Shown piece after piece: positions 32,701-42,141 of a stretch of 64,000 nt of DNA (positions are counted from its first letter, which is position 1; each line of letters begins with the position of its first letter). A model generated the notes under the pieces. The model worked only from the letters and a program-made list of their open reading frames with translations. It made no database searches and had not been told where the DNA came from. Source of the DNA: CAWBRT01 sp050015355 (GTDB taxonomy: Bacteria > Acidobacteriota > Terriglobia > Terriglobales > Acidobacteriaceae); the NCBI GenBank assembly GCA_050015355.1, contig JBEKBO010000011.1, positions 38,369 through 102,368 on the forward strand, given 5' to 3'. A program made the translations under genes and the position numbers.

Positions 32701-32895
32701 TAATTCCTCCAGGAACGAGCAATCGGCTTCACCGGCTGCCTGCATCTTCGCCCGATCCGTATTCCTCGGCGGTCGCCGGACTGCCGGGAAACTGTACGAT
32801 CCGGTCGTGCGGTGGCTTGCCATCACAGCCGCTCTAGTGCGAGATGCAGGTCCGTGTACTACAATAAGGTACTCTAGTCGATTATCCCTTCGTTC

Positions 32896-34020
32896 ATGCT
32901 TATATATCGCATTCAAAACAGATTGCGACAGCTGCAACTGCGGGGTTTAGGGAAACGTACCGGCAGAGTCGTTTCCGTCAGTGCCTCTCGAGCCTCGCAG
33001 ATCATGCAGAACTACCCAGGGGTGACGTGTCAAACCCTGGTGGAGTCCGATGGTCTATCGAAGCTCCAACCGGCGCACCTGCCCGGAGACGCATCTGAAA
33101 CTCTGCAACCCTTCCAAATCGAATGTGAAAGCGTTCTCCTTGACATCATCAACCCCGGTTTTTCCTTCCGAAGTCACGTGCTGCTCGACCCCGACCTGAA
33201 CGTGGTCTTCGTCGATACACTTCCGGAGGAGGCGATATTGGCGTTTCGCCGCTATGTTCCAAGGAACTGCCGGCGATTAACGGGCACCATCGCGTATCTC
33301 TCTAACACGTGGATTGATAACTACTATCACTGGATGCAGCTCACGCTGCCACTCCTCAGGTTTTATCGGGAACTGGCGCCTCACACGGGAATTGACTACT
33401 ACTACGTTGGTGAGTCTCGTACCTCTCGATTGCAGGAAGAGACGCTGGCTCAACTGGGAATCCGCAAGAGCCAGATCGTACGTGAGCCGTGCCGTGCCGA
33501 CCGTCTGTTAACCGCAATTTACCTGCATCGGCCGCAGCACAGTGAAATGCGCTATCGCGATGTGTGGGGTCATCGTTTTGTGCGGTCGATCTTTCCACGC
33601 AAAGATTGTCCCGACTCGCCCAAACGCATACATATAGAGCGCGGCAACGTTCCCATGCGACGCTTGGCCAATGAGAAAGAAGTGATCGCCTATCTACGGC
33701 AGTTGGAGTTCGTCTCGCTCAGGATGGATGGAATGACGGTTGCGTCACAAGCGCGCCTGTTCGCGAACGCTACAGCGATCATAGGGGTGCACGGAGCCGC
33801 CCTGACGAATCTGCTGTTTGCGCAACCGGGCACAAAGGTCATCGAACTATTCCCTCCTTCTGCCCAGGAACCAGGTATGTTTACGGCCGCCACCCACTCC
33901 GATCTCGACTACTACTACCTGCTGGGTGAGCCGGGGAATCAGGATCGTAAGTTCGATGTCAGGATCAATATCGAAAAGTTGGCAGCCCTGCTCAGGATGG
34001 CTGGTCTGCAAGGCGCGTGA
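32896..34020 (+). CDS. GT61-family (DUF563) glycosyltransferase
   Basis: 374 aa. Central and C-terminal regions match GT61: 'YLSNTWIDNYYHWMQLTLP' (~135), 'RIHIERG'-like 'KRIHIERGNVPMRRLANE' (~245), and 'GVHGAALTNLLFAQPGTKVI' (~297), the family's most conserved block. Stand-alone gene; its last 29 bp overlap the convergent FkbM gene. The 195-bp spacer to the divergent GT4 gene must hold both promoters. Confidence 0.85.
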   Translation: MLIYRIQNRLRQLQLRGLGKRTGRVVSVSASRASQIMQNYPGVTCQTLVESDGLSKLQPAHLPGDASETLQPFQIECESVLLDIINPGFSFRSHVLLDPDLNVVFVDTLPEEAILAFRRYVPRNCRRLTGTIAYLSNTWIDNYYHWMQLTLPLLRFYRELAPHTGIDYYYVGESRTSRLQEETLAQLGIRKSQIVREPCRADRLLTAIYLHRPQHSEMRYRDVWGHRFVRSIFPRKDCPDSPKRIHIERGNVPMRRLANEKEVIAYLRQLEFVSLRMDGMTVASQARLFANATAIIGVHGAALTNLLFAQPGTKVIELFPPSAQEPGMFTAATHSDLDYYYLLGEPGNQDRKFDVRINIEKLAALLRMAGLQGA

Positions 34021-34750
34021 GTACTACATCGAACTCAATAACGCGTCCTGTATTCCGATGCCCTGTCACGGCAAAGAATCCCGTCGGCAGAAATCCTAAC
34101 TTGTAAAAGAAATCAAGTGACTGGACGTAATCGGGCATGCCCTCGTACAACGGAATTACGGAAATTTCGGACTGTATGCCGTGAACCTGCTTGAGCGATG
34201 CCAGGCTTCCTTTCATCACTTCAAGGTCGCAACCTTGTGTATCAAGCTTCAGGAAAACCCGCGGATCCGAAATGCCTCGGACCAAGTCCTTAAAGATAGC
34301 ATCAATGGTCTTGACGGTGACGGGAATTACGTCGGTGACCTCGGACTCCAAAACAATTTCATCGATGCCCGGCACGGGGGACAGGAACGAGCTAAGAGGT
34401 CTTGACGCATAAACCTTCAGCGGCCTGACTTCCTCTTTTTGCCCGACCGCAAAATTGAGCGTATCCCATCCCGGATCTCCGGCCGCACGCTCACGAAGTT
34501 GTGCGTATACGTCTGGCAGCGGCTCGATAGAAACCACACGGCCGGTGTATCCAAAATGGCGAAGCGTAGCAGCATAGTCACCCCGGTTCGCACCCACATC
34601 AATGACGCAATTTATTTTTAGGCGGTCGAAGATTTTCATGAGATGCCCAGGAACAAAAAGATCGGTTGCCTGGTCCTTGTGCAGATCAAGAATTGCGTAG
34701 CCAAATCTTCGTGAAATGGCGCGAACTTTACGCCTGATGATGTTAGCCAT
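33992..34750 (-). CDS. FkbM-family SAM-dependent methyltransferase
   Basis: 252 aa from ATG 34750 ('MANIIRRKVRAISRRFGY'); a GTG at 34840 would add 30 poorly conserved residues and cannot be excluded. The SAM-binding core is 'CVIDVGANRGDYAATLRHFG' (~50); FkbM signatures are 'VVSIEPLPDVYAQL' and 'FLKLDTQGCDLEVMKG'. Predicted sugar O-methyltransferase. Last gene of a five-gene leftward run of GT4 genes; its 3' end overlaps the convergent GT61 gene by 29 bp. Confidence 0.85.
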   Translation of the reverse strand: MANIIRRKVRAISRRFGYAILDLHKDQATDLFVPGHLMKIFDRLKINCVIDVGANRGDYAATLRHFGYTGRVVSIEPLPDVYAQLRERAAGDPGWDTLNFAVGQKEEVRPLKVYASRPLSSFLSPVPGIDEIVLESEVTDVIPVTVKTIDAIFKDLVRGISDPRVFLKLDTQGCDLEVMKGSLASLKQVHGIQSEISVIPLYEGMPDYVQSLDFFYKLGFLPTGFFAVTGHRNTGRVIEFDVVLTRLADQPS

Positions 34751-34849
34751 GTTTGGATCCGAGTCTCCCTTGATGCGGACGGCTTTACCGGCGCCGCTCA
34801 GGATTAAGTTTTTGTCCAAACGCCATCGTGTTTGGTCCACTTCCAGCCA

Positions 34850-36151
34850 TCAGTTGCGCGGACGCGCCAGTGCCTTCTCGAACACGGTGACAAGCCGCGC
34901 AGTTAGGGCGCGTGCGGTGTAAGGTTCGAAAGCGTCCCGGCATACTTCCCGTGGTTGCCCGATCGACGACAAAACCGCTCGCAACTTGTCGTAGATCTCC
35001 CGCACCCGCGTCCCTGGAGGAGCCTCCCGACTGAAGGTCACCACCTCGCCGGCGCCGGCGTCGCGGAGAATGCCGACCACGCTGCTGCTTTCGTTGAAGA
35101 TGCCGAAAAGGGGCTTCTTCGCCAGGATGTAGGGAAAAATCTTCGAGGGCGTGTAGTGCGACTCGGTCGAGCCGACCACCACCAGCGCATGCGAATCCAA
35201 CAAGATTTGTAAGGCAGTGAGATAAGGCACCCGCCGCGGGTGTTCGTCCACTTGCTGTTCCATGCCCATCTGCCGCGCCAGGGGTAGCAATTGATGTTGT
35301 GCCGCGCCTGCGTGGGCATAATCGGTCCCAACAAAATGCAGACGTATCCGATCAAAAATCTCCGGCGCCTCTCGACCTCCGAGTTTGACCGCTTCAAACA
35401 GTGCCCCGGCCGCCGCGAGAATGTCCGGCCCACCGCGCCCGACGTAGCTGATGTGCAGCAGCCCGTCGGACTTGTCAAAGATGGGGTTCTCGCGCGGGTG
35501 CTGGCGGATGTAATCGAAATCGGCCGGCTCAACACCCAGTTGCACGCCGGTTGTATCGCCCGCAGCGAACCATTTGTAGCGCTGAATGACGCCCGTGAGA
35601 TAGGAAGTGTCCACGGAGACGAGGTGTGCTGCGCGCCGCACCGAGAATGGTTCGACTAAATGAGCGACGGCATAAGCCAGCCGCCACTTCGGCGGACGTT
35701 GAGCCGGCGGCACAGTCTTGTAGTAGTCCGTGATGTACGGATCCTGATAGTCGATGACATAGGGCACGGCGAAGCGCAGATTCGCCAGCCTGCCCAGCGC
35801 CATCGAATAATTCGGCGGAACGGAGATGAACACCAGATCGATTTTTCGCAAGCGGCAGAGTTGCGACAGCGCTCGCCACTGGTAATAGAAACTTCGCAAC
35901 CCAACATCGCCCAAGCCGAAGCGGCGAGTGAACTGTGCAGGCCATGCACGAGTGCGAATAATCTCGTATTTGCCGCGCAGCAGCGCCTCGTTTTCCGGAT
36001 CGGCCGGTTGTTCGTAATATTGCGGATCGGTGGCGATTACTACCGGCTCCCACCCGTATTCCTGCAGGTGCTCGACCAGCAACCGCACTCGCAGCGCATT
36101 GGGCATGCTGCTGGGCGTGAAATCGGGGGAGATGACCGCGACCGTTTTCAT
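34850..36151 (-). CDS. GT4-like glycosyltransferase with atypical donor motif
   Basis: 433 aa, GT-B fold: 'VAVISPDFTPSSMPNALRV' N-terminus and 'LHISYVGRGGPDILAAAGAL' donor-domain start. The usual E-x7-E segment is replaced by 'ESHYTPSKIFPYILAKKP', as in the subgroup of WbuB-like enzymes with a 'S-K-x-F-x-Y-x-x-x-x-K-P' element. Lies 21 bp after the previous GT4 stop. Confidence 0.8.
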   Translation of the reverse strand: MKTVAVISPDFTPSSMPNALRVRLLVEHLQEYGWEPVVIATDPQYYEQPADPENEALLRGKYEIIRTRAWPAQFTRRFGLGDVGLRSFYYQWRALSQLCRLRKIDLVFISVPPNYSMALGRLANLRFAVPYVIDYQDPYITDYYKTVPPAQRPPKWRLAYAVAHLVEPFSVRRAAHLVSVDTSYLTGVIQRYKWFAAGDTTGVQLGVEPADFDYIRQHPRENPIFDKSDGLLHISYVGRGGPDILAAAGALFEAVKLGGREAPEIFDRIRLHFVGTDYAHAGAAQHQLLPLARQMGMEQQVDEHPRRVPYLTALQILLDSHALVVVGSTESHYTPSKIFPYILAKKPLFGIFNESSSVVGILRDAGAGEVVTFSREAPPGTRVREIYDKLRAVLSSIGQPREVCRDAFEPYTARALTARLVTVFEKALARPRN

Positions 36152-36172
36152 ACACTCGTCTTGAGATTGCAG

Positions 36173-37240
36173 TTACAACTTGCGCGTCTGCCGTACCAGA
36201 TCGTAAATCAGCGATTCGTAGCCTTGAACGATCACTTCGGAGCCGAATCGGGCTTCGCAATCGGCTCGCACCGCGGCGCGGTCGATGCGGCTCAGCTTAC
36301 CCACCGCCGCAACCGCCTCTTCAACCGATCGGCAACGGAAGCCATTCACGCCGTCGCGCACGACCTCCGGAACGCTGCCCCGGTCGAAGGCAATCACGGG
36401 CGTGCCGCATGCCATCGCCTCCGCCATGACAATGCCGAACGGCTCATCCCATTCAATCGGCATCAGGAACGCGGCGCACCCGCCGAGCATAGCGCTCTTC
36501 TGGGCGTCATCGACCGGTCCAATATAGCGGATCTGATCGCTATCCAAATGCGGCGCGATCTCCCGCTCGAAGTAGCCGGCATTCGAGCCCTTCTCCACGC
36601 GATTGCCGGCGATGATCAGCTTACGGCCGGAGCGCCGGGCGATTTCGATCGCGTTATGCGCACCCTTGTAGGTTTCCAATCGACCCAGGAACGCCAGCGG
36701 CGCGTCAGCCGGAACTGAAAAGACCGGGTCGAACTTGCGCATCTCTACCCCGTCGTGCATCGTGACCCATCTTCCGTAGCTGCCGTTCCCCAACTTCTGT
36801 CGATAGACTTGCCCCGAGGCTCCGGCAAAGACTATGGACGAACCCGCAGCCGCAGCCGCTATTCGCACGCTGCGCCACGGCACAATGTCGCGACAGTATC
36901 GTTGCACCTTCGCCAGCCGCCGCAGGGGCAGCACCGGAAGCAGCGCAGCCAGCCGTCCCCAGCTCAGCACCGCGTCCAGGTGCTGAACCTCTTTCATCAG
37001 TCCCGCGCCAACCTGCCAAAGCTCTTGCAGCCGCGCCCACTTTGAGAAATGCGGCGGTACGCCGTAGCCGACCAGTTTGCCGGCGCAACGGCTGTCCGCA
37101 TGAGCGAACAACGTCACTGTATGACCGCGGTCCGCCAAGCCATTGACCACGAACTCGACGATACGCTCGATGCCGCCATAGAGAAGAGGCGGTACGGGAA
37201 TGTAGGGATCAACGGTAACGGCGATGTTCAAAGTTCTCAT
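36173..37240 (-). CDS. GT4 glycosyltransferase
   Basis: 355 aa from ATG 37240, which overlaps the upstream stop (ATGA); a longer in-frame start at 37327 lies inside the neighbour. 'NIAVTVDPYIPVPPLLYGGI' opens the acceptor domain with the GT4 Gly-rich loop; 'LAFLGRLETYKGAHNAIEI' (~180) and E-x7-E 'EPFGIVMAEAMACGTPVI' (~260) form the donor domain. Confidence 0.87.
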   Translation of the reverse strand: MRTLNIAVTVDPYIPVPPLLYGGIERIVEFVVNGLADRGHTVTLFAHADSRCAGKLVGYGVPPHFSKWARLQELWQVGAGLMKEVQHLDAVLSWGRLAALLPVLPLRRLAKVQRYCRDIVPWRSVRIAAAAAGSSIVFAGASGQVYRQKLGNGSYGRWVTMHDGVEMRKFDPVFSVPADAPLAFLGRLETYKGAHNAIEIARRSGRKLIIAGNRVEKGSNAGYFEREIAPHLDSDQIRYIGPVDDAQKSAMLGGCAAFLMPIEWDEPFGIVMAEAMACGTPVIAFDRGSVPEVVRDGVNGFRCRSVEEAVAAVGKLSRIDRAAVRADCEARFGSEVIVQGYESLIYDLVRQTRKL

Positions 37241-38484
37241 TGGTTGAAAACACGTTCCACGGCCCGCAGCAACGCTCCCTCTTCCTCCGGGTGCTGCCAG
37301 TGCCAGCGGCGGCACGCTGCGGCCCATGCCGCCTTGCGTGCGGCCAACAGCCGCGTTTCATCTTCTGCCCACGCCTTTAGCCCGTCGGCCAATACCCGCA
37401 CATCACCGGACTTATAAAGCAAAGCTCCGGTGCCGAGATCAAGGGCAAGCCGGCGCTGTCCGGGGGTATCGGTAAACACGACCGCCAAACCCGCCAGGAT
37501 GTAAGTGAATGCCTTATTCGAGAGGCATAGCGCGCGGCTGCGCGAGTCGTCAGTTTGCTCGAGTGCCAAGCCCACGTCGAACCCGCGGCACAACTCTATC
37601 ATTTGGTCCGGTGGCGCCGGATCATGGTGCACGATCGTAAGATTGGGAGCAGATCGCGCTGCCAGTTCCCGCAAGCCCGCCAGGTACACGCCCAGAGGCT
37701 TGCCGCGCAAATGAAGTTCGCAACGGATGCCGGCCAGCCCCGCGGCTTGTACGAACTCTTCCAATCCGCGACCCCGGCCGATGCTCTGGCTGAACCAATA
37801 AAACCGCAGAGCGGAGCCGTTGCGCGGGGAAAAATCAGGCTGGCGTTGCGGCAGTGGAAAAGTGTTGTTCGTCACCAGTGGCCGCCGGCCATATTTCTCT
37901 TCGTAAGCGTCGGCGAAGCCATCACTGGCGGTGGTCAAAAAAGCGGCCTGACGAAAGACCCGCCGTTCCCCCGCTTCCGCCAGCGCATTAGCCTGCCTGC
38001 CTTCAGACGAATCCGTGCGGCACTCGCCGCTGTGCAGGTCCTCCAGATCCACGGCAAATGGCACGTGTATTTGCCGCGCCGCCGCCTCCGCGGCAATCAA
38101 CGCGTTGCCTCCACCGTAGAAAAAATCGGCAGGCTGTGCGCAGGCTGCGCGCACCAGTTCTGGAAACACTCGGCCGGTAGCGCGGCCCAGCACCGCCGGC
38201 GGCATCCGCTGCGGCCCGGCCAACTTCGCCAGCCGGCGTGCTATTCGAAACCGCACACCCGACAGCAGGCGAACGCCATTGGCGCTGGCGCGGCTGTAAT
38301 CGACAACCGTCCAATTCAACTCACGGTCGGCACTGAGTTGACGGTCGGCCTCGGTGGCCCATGGTTCGAAATTTGTGCTCACAACGCGCACTTGGTAGCC
38401 GGCCCTTCGAAAGGAGTCAGCCGCTTTCAGCATGCGTGGGCAGGTCGACACGTGCCCTGCCGTGATCACACAGATTGTTTTCAT
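37237..38484 (-). CDS. GT4-like glycosyltransferase
   Basis: 415 aa. 'TICVITAGHVSTCPRMLKAA' N-terminus is typical of a GT4-like branch; 'RFYWFSQSIGRGRGLEEFV' marks the donor domain, and 'LCLSNKAFTYILAGLAVVFT' replaces the classical E-x7-E segment. Coupled to the next gene by ATGA. 118 bp separate it from the upstream GT4; that gap may hold a small coding remnant. Confidence 0.82.
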   Translation of the reverse strand: MKTICVITAGHVSTCPRMLKAADSFRRAGYQVRVVSTNFEPWATEADRQLSADRELNWTVVDYSRASANGVRLLSGVRFRIARRLAKLAGPQRMPPAVLGRATGRVFPELVRAACAQPADFFYGGGNALIAAEAAARQIHVPFAVDLEDLHSGECRTDSSEGRQANALAEAGERRVFRQAAFLTTASDGFADAYEEKYGRRPLVTNNTFPLPQRQPDFSPRNGSALRFYWFSQSIGRGRGLEEFVQAAGLAGIRCELHLRGKPLGVYLAGLRELAARSAPNLTIVHHDPAPPDQMIELCRGFDVGLALEQTDDSRSRALCLSNKAFTYILAGLAVVFTDTPGQRRLALDLGTGALLYKSGDVRVLADGLKAWAEDETRLLAARKAAWAAACRRWHWQHPEEEGALLRAVERVFNQ

Positions 38485-38602
38485 AAATTATGCGGAACCA
38501 AACGGAGCCGTAAAAGAACCCCGTTGTTTACGGTATCCGTACGGCAGCAAAAGACCGTTGATCCATCTTTTCGCGAGATCCCGCACTACCGTCTCCTCGT
38601 CA

Positions 38603-39979
38603 TTAAGGCATCCCGCCGGATGAGGCCGCGCTGGCCGGACCCGCCGGTTGCCGCAGCGATTCGGTGTACAACCGTAGATAGTCGGAAGCCACTTCGTCCA
38701 TGGTGCGCGGCTGCGGCAGGTTGCGGCGCCAGAGGTCGACGGTTGCTGCCGGATCCGCGACGATGCCGCCGATAAGCCGCGACAGTGCGCGCCATTCGCC
38801 CGGCGTGACAAGGGCGCCGTCGACGCCTTCGCGGACCAGTTCCGCCAAGCCGCCGATACGCGTCCCGATCACCGGCGTGCCACAAGCCTGTGCCTCCAGA
38901 GCGACCGTCGGCCCTCCCTCCAGGCAGATCGCCGGACAGCACAGCACGTCGTAGCCGGCAATCACACCCGGAACCTCCTCGGCGCTCACCGCCGGGGCAA
39001 AGCTGACCCGTGGATCATCGCCAATGATTACACGGAGTTCATCGACCACGGCCTGCTGGTACTTGGAGGGAACGGGGCCTCTGAACTCCAGCTCTACAGG
39101 AATTTCTCGAGGCAGTGCCGTCACCGCCCTCGCCAGATCGTGCACGCCTTTAATCGCTTCATAGCGGCCAACGTAGCCGATCCGGATAGGCAGTGCGGTG
39201 GGACGTTCGGACGGTCCAGGCTTGCGATTCACACCCCGCTGCCCGAACCCGAGGCGGTTCAAGGCGGTCTTTTCCGGCGGCGCGTCATTTGCGACCACTA
39301 CATCGGCGGCCCATTGGGTTAGCACGATGAACCTATCGACGAGCCTGACGACCTCCCGTTGCTGCTGCTGGGTGCGGGCGATAAAGTCGGGCATCCCCAG
39401 CACCGTACCGACCCTGCCTGGCAGCGCACCAGCCATCCGTGACAGGGTTAGTGGAATCGCGCTTAGCGCCACCGCGAGACCTTTCGGCAAGCCCCGCGCC
39501 TGCAGCGCACAGGCCGAGCACTTCTGGACGCTGCACAGGCCATCGCACAGGATCTTACCCCAGCGCATCATGCTCCCGCGGGTGCAGACATAGCCCAAGC
39601 CGCTGGTATGAGCGGTGAAAAAAACAGACGCCGTAACCTGCCGCGCTATCCGCAGCTCCGGGATGCTCAGACCGGGAGTGAAGGAATGAAAGTGAGCAAT
39701 CTCAGGCTTATGCCGTCGCAGGAATTCATGAAGAAACTGCGCGCCCGGCACTTCGCCAAACTGCGCTTCGGATCGCGTCTTGAAGAAAGGCACCGGGTAG
39801 CGGAAGACGGATATGCCTTCGTGCTCATACTCGCGAACGCGGTCGTGCTGCACATCCGGCGCGGCAATGGAGACCTCGTGGCCGGACGCCGCAAAGCGCC
39901 GCGCCAGCCCTGCTACGTACATCTCGGTCCCACCGATGCTCTCGGGGTAGTACCATGCGAGCAGTTGGAGGATCTTCAT
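38603..39979 (-). CDS. GT4 glycosyltransferase
   Basis: 458 aa, long for a GT4 because of a Cys-containing insert (~125-185: 'CTRGSMMRWGKILCDGLC', 'CSACALQ') in the acceptor domain, as in some capsule GT4 enzymes. N-terminus 'MKILQLLAWYYPESIGGTE'; donor domain 'RIGYVGRYEAIKGVHDLA' (~275) and E-x7-E 'EGGPTVALEAQACGTPVI' (~375). First gene of the second leftward glycan operon, divergent from a GT2 gene. Confidence 0.86.
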   Translation of the reverse strand: MKILQLLAWYYPESIGGTEMYVAGLARRFAASGHEVSIAAPDVQHDRVREYEHEGISVFRYPVPFFKTRSEAQFGEVPGAQFLHEFLRRHKPEIAHFHSFTPGLSIPELRIARQVTASVFFTAHTSGLGYVCTRGSMMRWGKILCDGLCSVQKCSACALQARGLPKGLAVALSAIPLTLSRMAGALPGRVGTVLGMPDFIARTQQQQREVVRLVDRFIVLTQWAADVVVANDAPPEKTALNRLGFGQRGVNRKPGPSERPTALPIRIGYVGRYEAIKGVHDLARAVTALPREIPVELEFRGPVPSKYQQAVVDELRVIIGDDPRVSFAPAVSAEEVPGVIAGYDVLCCPAICLEGGPTVALEAQACGTPVIGTRIGGLAELVREGVDGALVTPGEWRALSRLIGGIVADPAATVDLWRRNLPQPRTMDEVASDYLRLYTESLRQPAGPASAASSGGMP

Positions 39980-40155
39980 AAAACTCTACCCCGGCACGCA
40001 GGCGGCACTACTTTCGCGTGTGAGCGCCAGGTTCCGACGGAAGATGCGATTGCGATTCGGCAGCTCTCAGGATAGTCTAGAAACTCACACTAGGCCAGAG
40101 TAGGGATTCAACTTAGGTGAAGTTGACCGGTCCGGAGACGGAGTACCAATTCAAA

Positions 40156-41124
40156 ATGCCGCTGGTCAGCGTATTGATGACGGCTTACAACCGCGAGGCG
40201 TTCATCGCAGACGCCATCCAGAGCGTGCTGGCCCAGACATTCACCGATTTTGAGCTGATCGTCGTTGACGATGGTTCGAAAGATCGAACCGTGGAAATCG
40301 CGCATCGCTACGCTTCGCGCGACCGCCGCATTCGGGTCTTCGTCAACGAGCGCAATCTGGGTGATTACCCTAATCGCAACCGCGCCGCATCCCTGGCGAG
40401 CGGCACGTTCCTCAAGTATCACGATTCCGACGACCTGCTTTACCCGCACTGCTTGGCTGTAATGGTCCCTCTGTTGGCGGCGCATCCCCAGGCGTCATTT
40501 GCGCTGTCTCCGGGCGCGCGCGAGTGGATGGGCGGACCCTGCCCCATGCTGTTGTCCCCACGAATGTGCTACCAGCGCGAATTCCTGGGCGGCGGCATGT
40601 TCCACGTGGGGCCGGCGTGTGCCCTGTTCCGTGCGGAAGCTTTCCGGCGGCTTGGAATGTTTCCAGAAGCTGGACCTCATTCGGATGGCGCGTTCTGGAT
40701 GAACGCGTGTGCGACCGAAAATGTGCTACTCATCCCTGGGAACCTGTTCTGGTACAGGGTTCACCGCGGACAACATCTGCAGTCGTCGGGTGCGGCCCGT
40801 GATGGCGCCCTGGCTTCGCACCGCTATTGGGCCGCGTTAAACAGCCTGGGTTGCCCACTCGAAGCCGAGGAACGGGAACTGGCAAAGCGCAATTGCGCAT
40901 GGAACATCGGACGCACTATTCTGAACCATGTAAAGAGTCGTCAGTTCGGGGTTGCATGGGCGTATCTGCAACATGCCGGAATCAAGCCGGCTGAATGGCT
41001 CCGTTACTTCCGCCGACAGCGGCGAGACATGTCCGCCGGGACACCGCGAGACGCGAACGGCGAGTTTATCGCACCAGACTGGACAGTCTTCGCCCCAACC
41101 AGCGGTTTGTCCAAACACGAATAG
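40156..41124 (+). CDS. GT2 family glycosyltransferase
   Basis: 322 aa from ATG 40156 ('MPLVSVLMTAYN', the usual GT2 beginning); a GTG at 40117 adds 13 residues. GT-A motifs: 'LIVVDDGSKDRTVEIAHRY' and the DxD-type 'YHDSDDLLYPH'. The C-terminal ~100 residues are family-variable. Alone on the plus strand; the next gene has its own promoter. Confidence 0.86.
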   Translation: MPLVSVLMTAYNREAFIADAIQSVLAQTFTDFELIVVDDGSKDRTVEIAHRYASRDRRIRVFVNERNLGDYPNRNRAASLASGTFLKYHDSDDLLYPHCLAVMVPLLAAHPQASFALSPGAREWMGGPCPMLLSPRMCYQREFLGGGMFHVGPACALFRAEAFRRLGMFPEAGPHSDGAFWMNACATENVLLIPGNLFWYRVHRGQHLQSSGAARDGALASHRYWAALNSLGCPLEAEERELAKRNCAWNIGRTILNHVKSRQFGVAWAYLQHAGIKPAEWLRYFRRQRRDMSAGTPRDANGEFIAPDWTVFAPTSGLSKHE

Positions 41125-41177
41125 TCAACTCAATCACTTTCGGTAGGGCCTGTGCCTGCCCAACAAATGGCTCCCTC

Positions 41178-41205
41178 TTGACCTGTTCCGCCGTGGTGCT
41201 AAAGT
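41178..41205 (+). promoter_or_regulatory. Sigma-70-type promoter of the GT11 gene
   Basis: -35 TTGACC (41178-41183), a 16-bp spacer, and extended -10 TG-C-TAAAGT (41197-41205), 46 bp before the ATG at 41252. It is the best promoter match seen in the window. Confidence 0.55.
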
Positions 41206-41251
41206 GTGTGTCAGAATCCGTAGAGTCAGCGACTGTCGAGAATAAAAGCGT

Positions 41252-42130
41252 ATGGTAATCGTCCGCCTGATGGGAGGTTTGGGCAATCAGATGTTTCAGT
41301 ACGCCATGGGACGAGCCTTGGCGCATGCCCGGCAGGCTCCGGTCAAGGTCGATTTCGAGCTCCTGAAGGCGGACGCGAAGCGTACCTACGCCCTCGATGG
41401 ATGGAATGTCAGCGCCCCGGTTGCGACGCGGTTCGAGGTATTGCGCATTCGGGCTGCCAACAAGCTCAGTTGGAAGCTGAAGCCCTCGGCGCCGTTTTAT
41501 GTTCGGCCGGTGCTGCGGGAACAGACATTTTTATTCGATCCCGATGCCCTGAGAGCTCCGCAACGATGCCTGCTGATCGGCTACTGGCAATCTGAAAAGT
41601 ACTTCAAGAATATTGAGGCCACTATCCGGCAGGAATTCACGTTGCGCATTGCGCCTGGCGACAAAACTCAGGAAGTGGCGCGCGCTATTCAGTCCTGCAA
41701 CAGCGTCTGCGTGCATGTCCGGCGGGGAGACTTCATTTCCGAGCCGCACACCCAGCAGGCGCACGGAACGTGCTCGCTTGAGTATTACCGCCAAGCGGCG
41801 GAGTACATTGCACAGCGCATCCCCGATTTGCGCTTTTTTGTGTTCTCCGACAACGCGCAGTGGGTACGCGAGAATCTTGCGCTTGGGGTCCCAATTACGG
41901 TGATCGATCACAACCCGCCCGGCGACGGGCACGCGCCTGGCCGCGAGCACGAAGATATGTGGCTGATGAGCCTGTGCAAACATGCGGTGCTGGCAAACAG
42001 CTCATTCAGTTGGTGGGGGGCATGGCTGAACCCGGTGCGCGACCGGATCGTGGTTGCTCCCAGGCAGTGGTTTGGCTCACTCGGGCACGAAACGCGAGAC
42101 CTGATTCCAGAACACTGGACGAGAATGTAG
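41252..42130 (+). CDS. Alpha-1,2-fucosyltransferase-like protein (GT11)
   Basis: 292 aa. Begins 'MVIVRLMGGLGNQMFQYAMG', the GT11 N-terminal signature. Donor-binding motif 'CVHVRRGDFI' (~152), followed by 'FFVFSDNAQWVRENL' and 'HAVLANSSFSWWGAWLN' (~245), all hallmarks of the family. Full length. GT11 transfers fucose from GDP-fucose to galactose-like acceptors, so the glycan likely contains a fucose or related 6-deoxyhexose; no GDP-fucose synthesis genes lie in the window. Followed 11 bp later by a GT2 gene. Confidence 0.9.
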   Translation: MVIVRLMGGLGNQMFQYAMGRALAHARQAPVKVDFELLKADAKRTYALDGWNVSAPVATRFEVLRIRAANKLSWKLKPSAPFYVRPVLREQTFLFDPDALRAPQRCLLIGYWQSEKYFKNIEATIRQEFTLRIAPGDKTQEVARAIQSCNSVCVHVRRGDFISEPHTQQAHGTCSLEYYRQAAEYIAQRIPDLRFFVFSDNAQWVRENLALGVPITVIDHNPPGDGHAPGREHEDMWLMSLCKHAVLANSSFSWWGAWLNPVRDRIVVAPRQWFGSLGHETRDLIPEHWTRM

Positions 42131-42141
42131 CCGGCGGCAAT

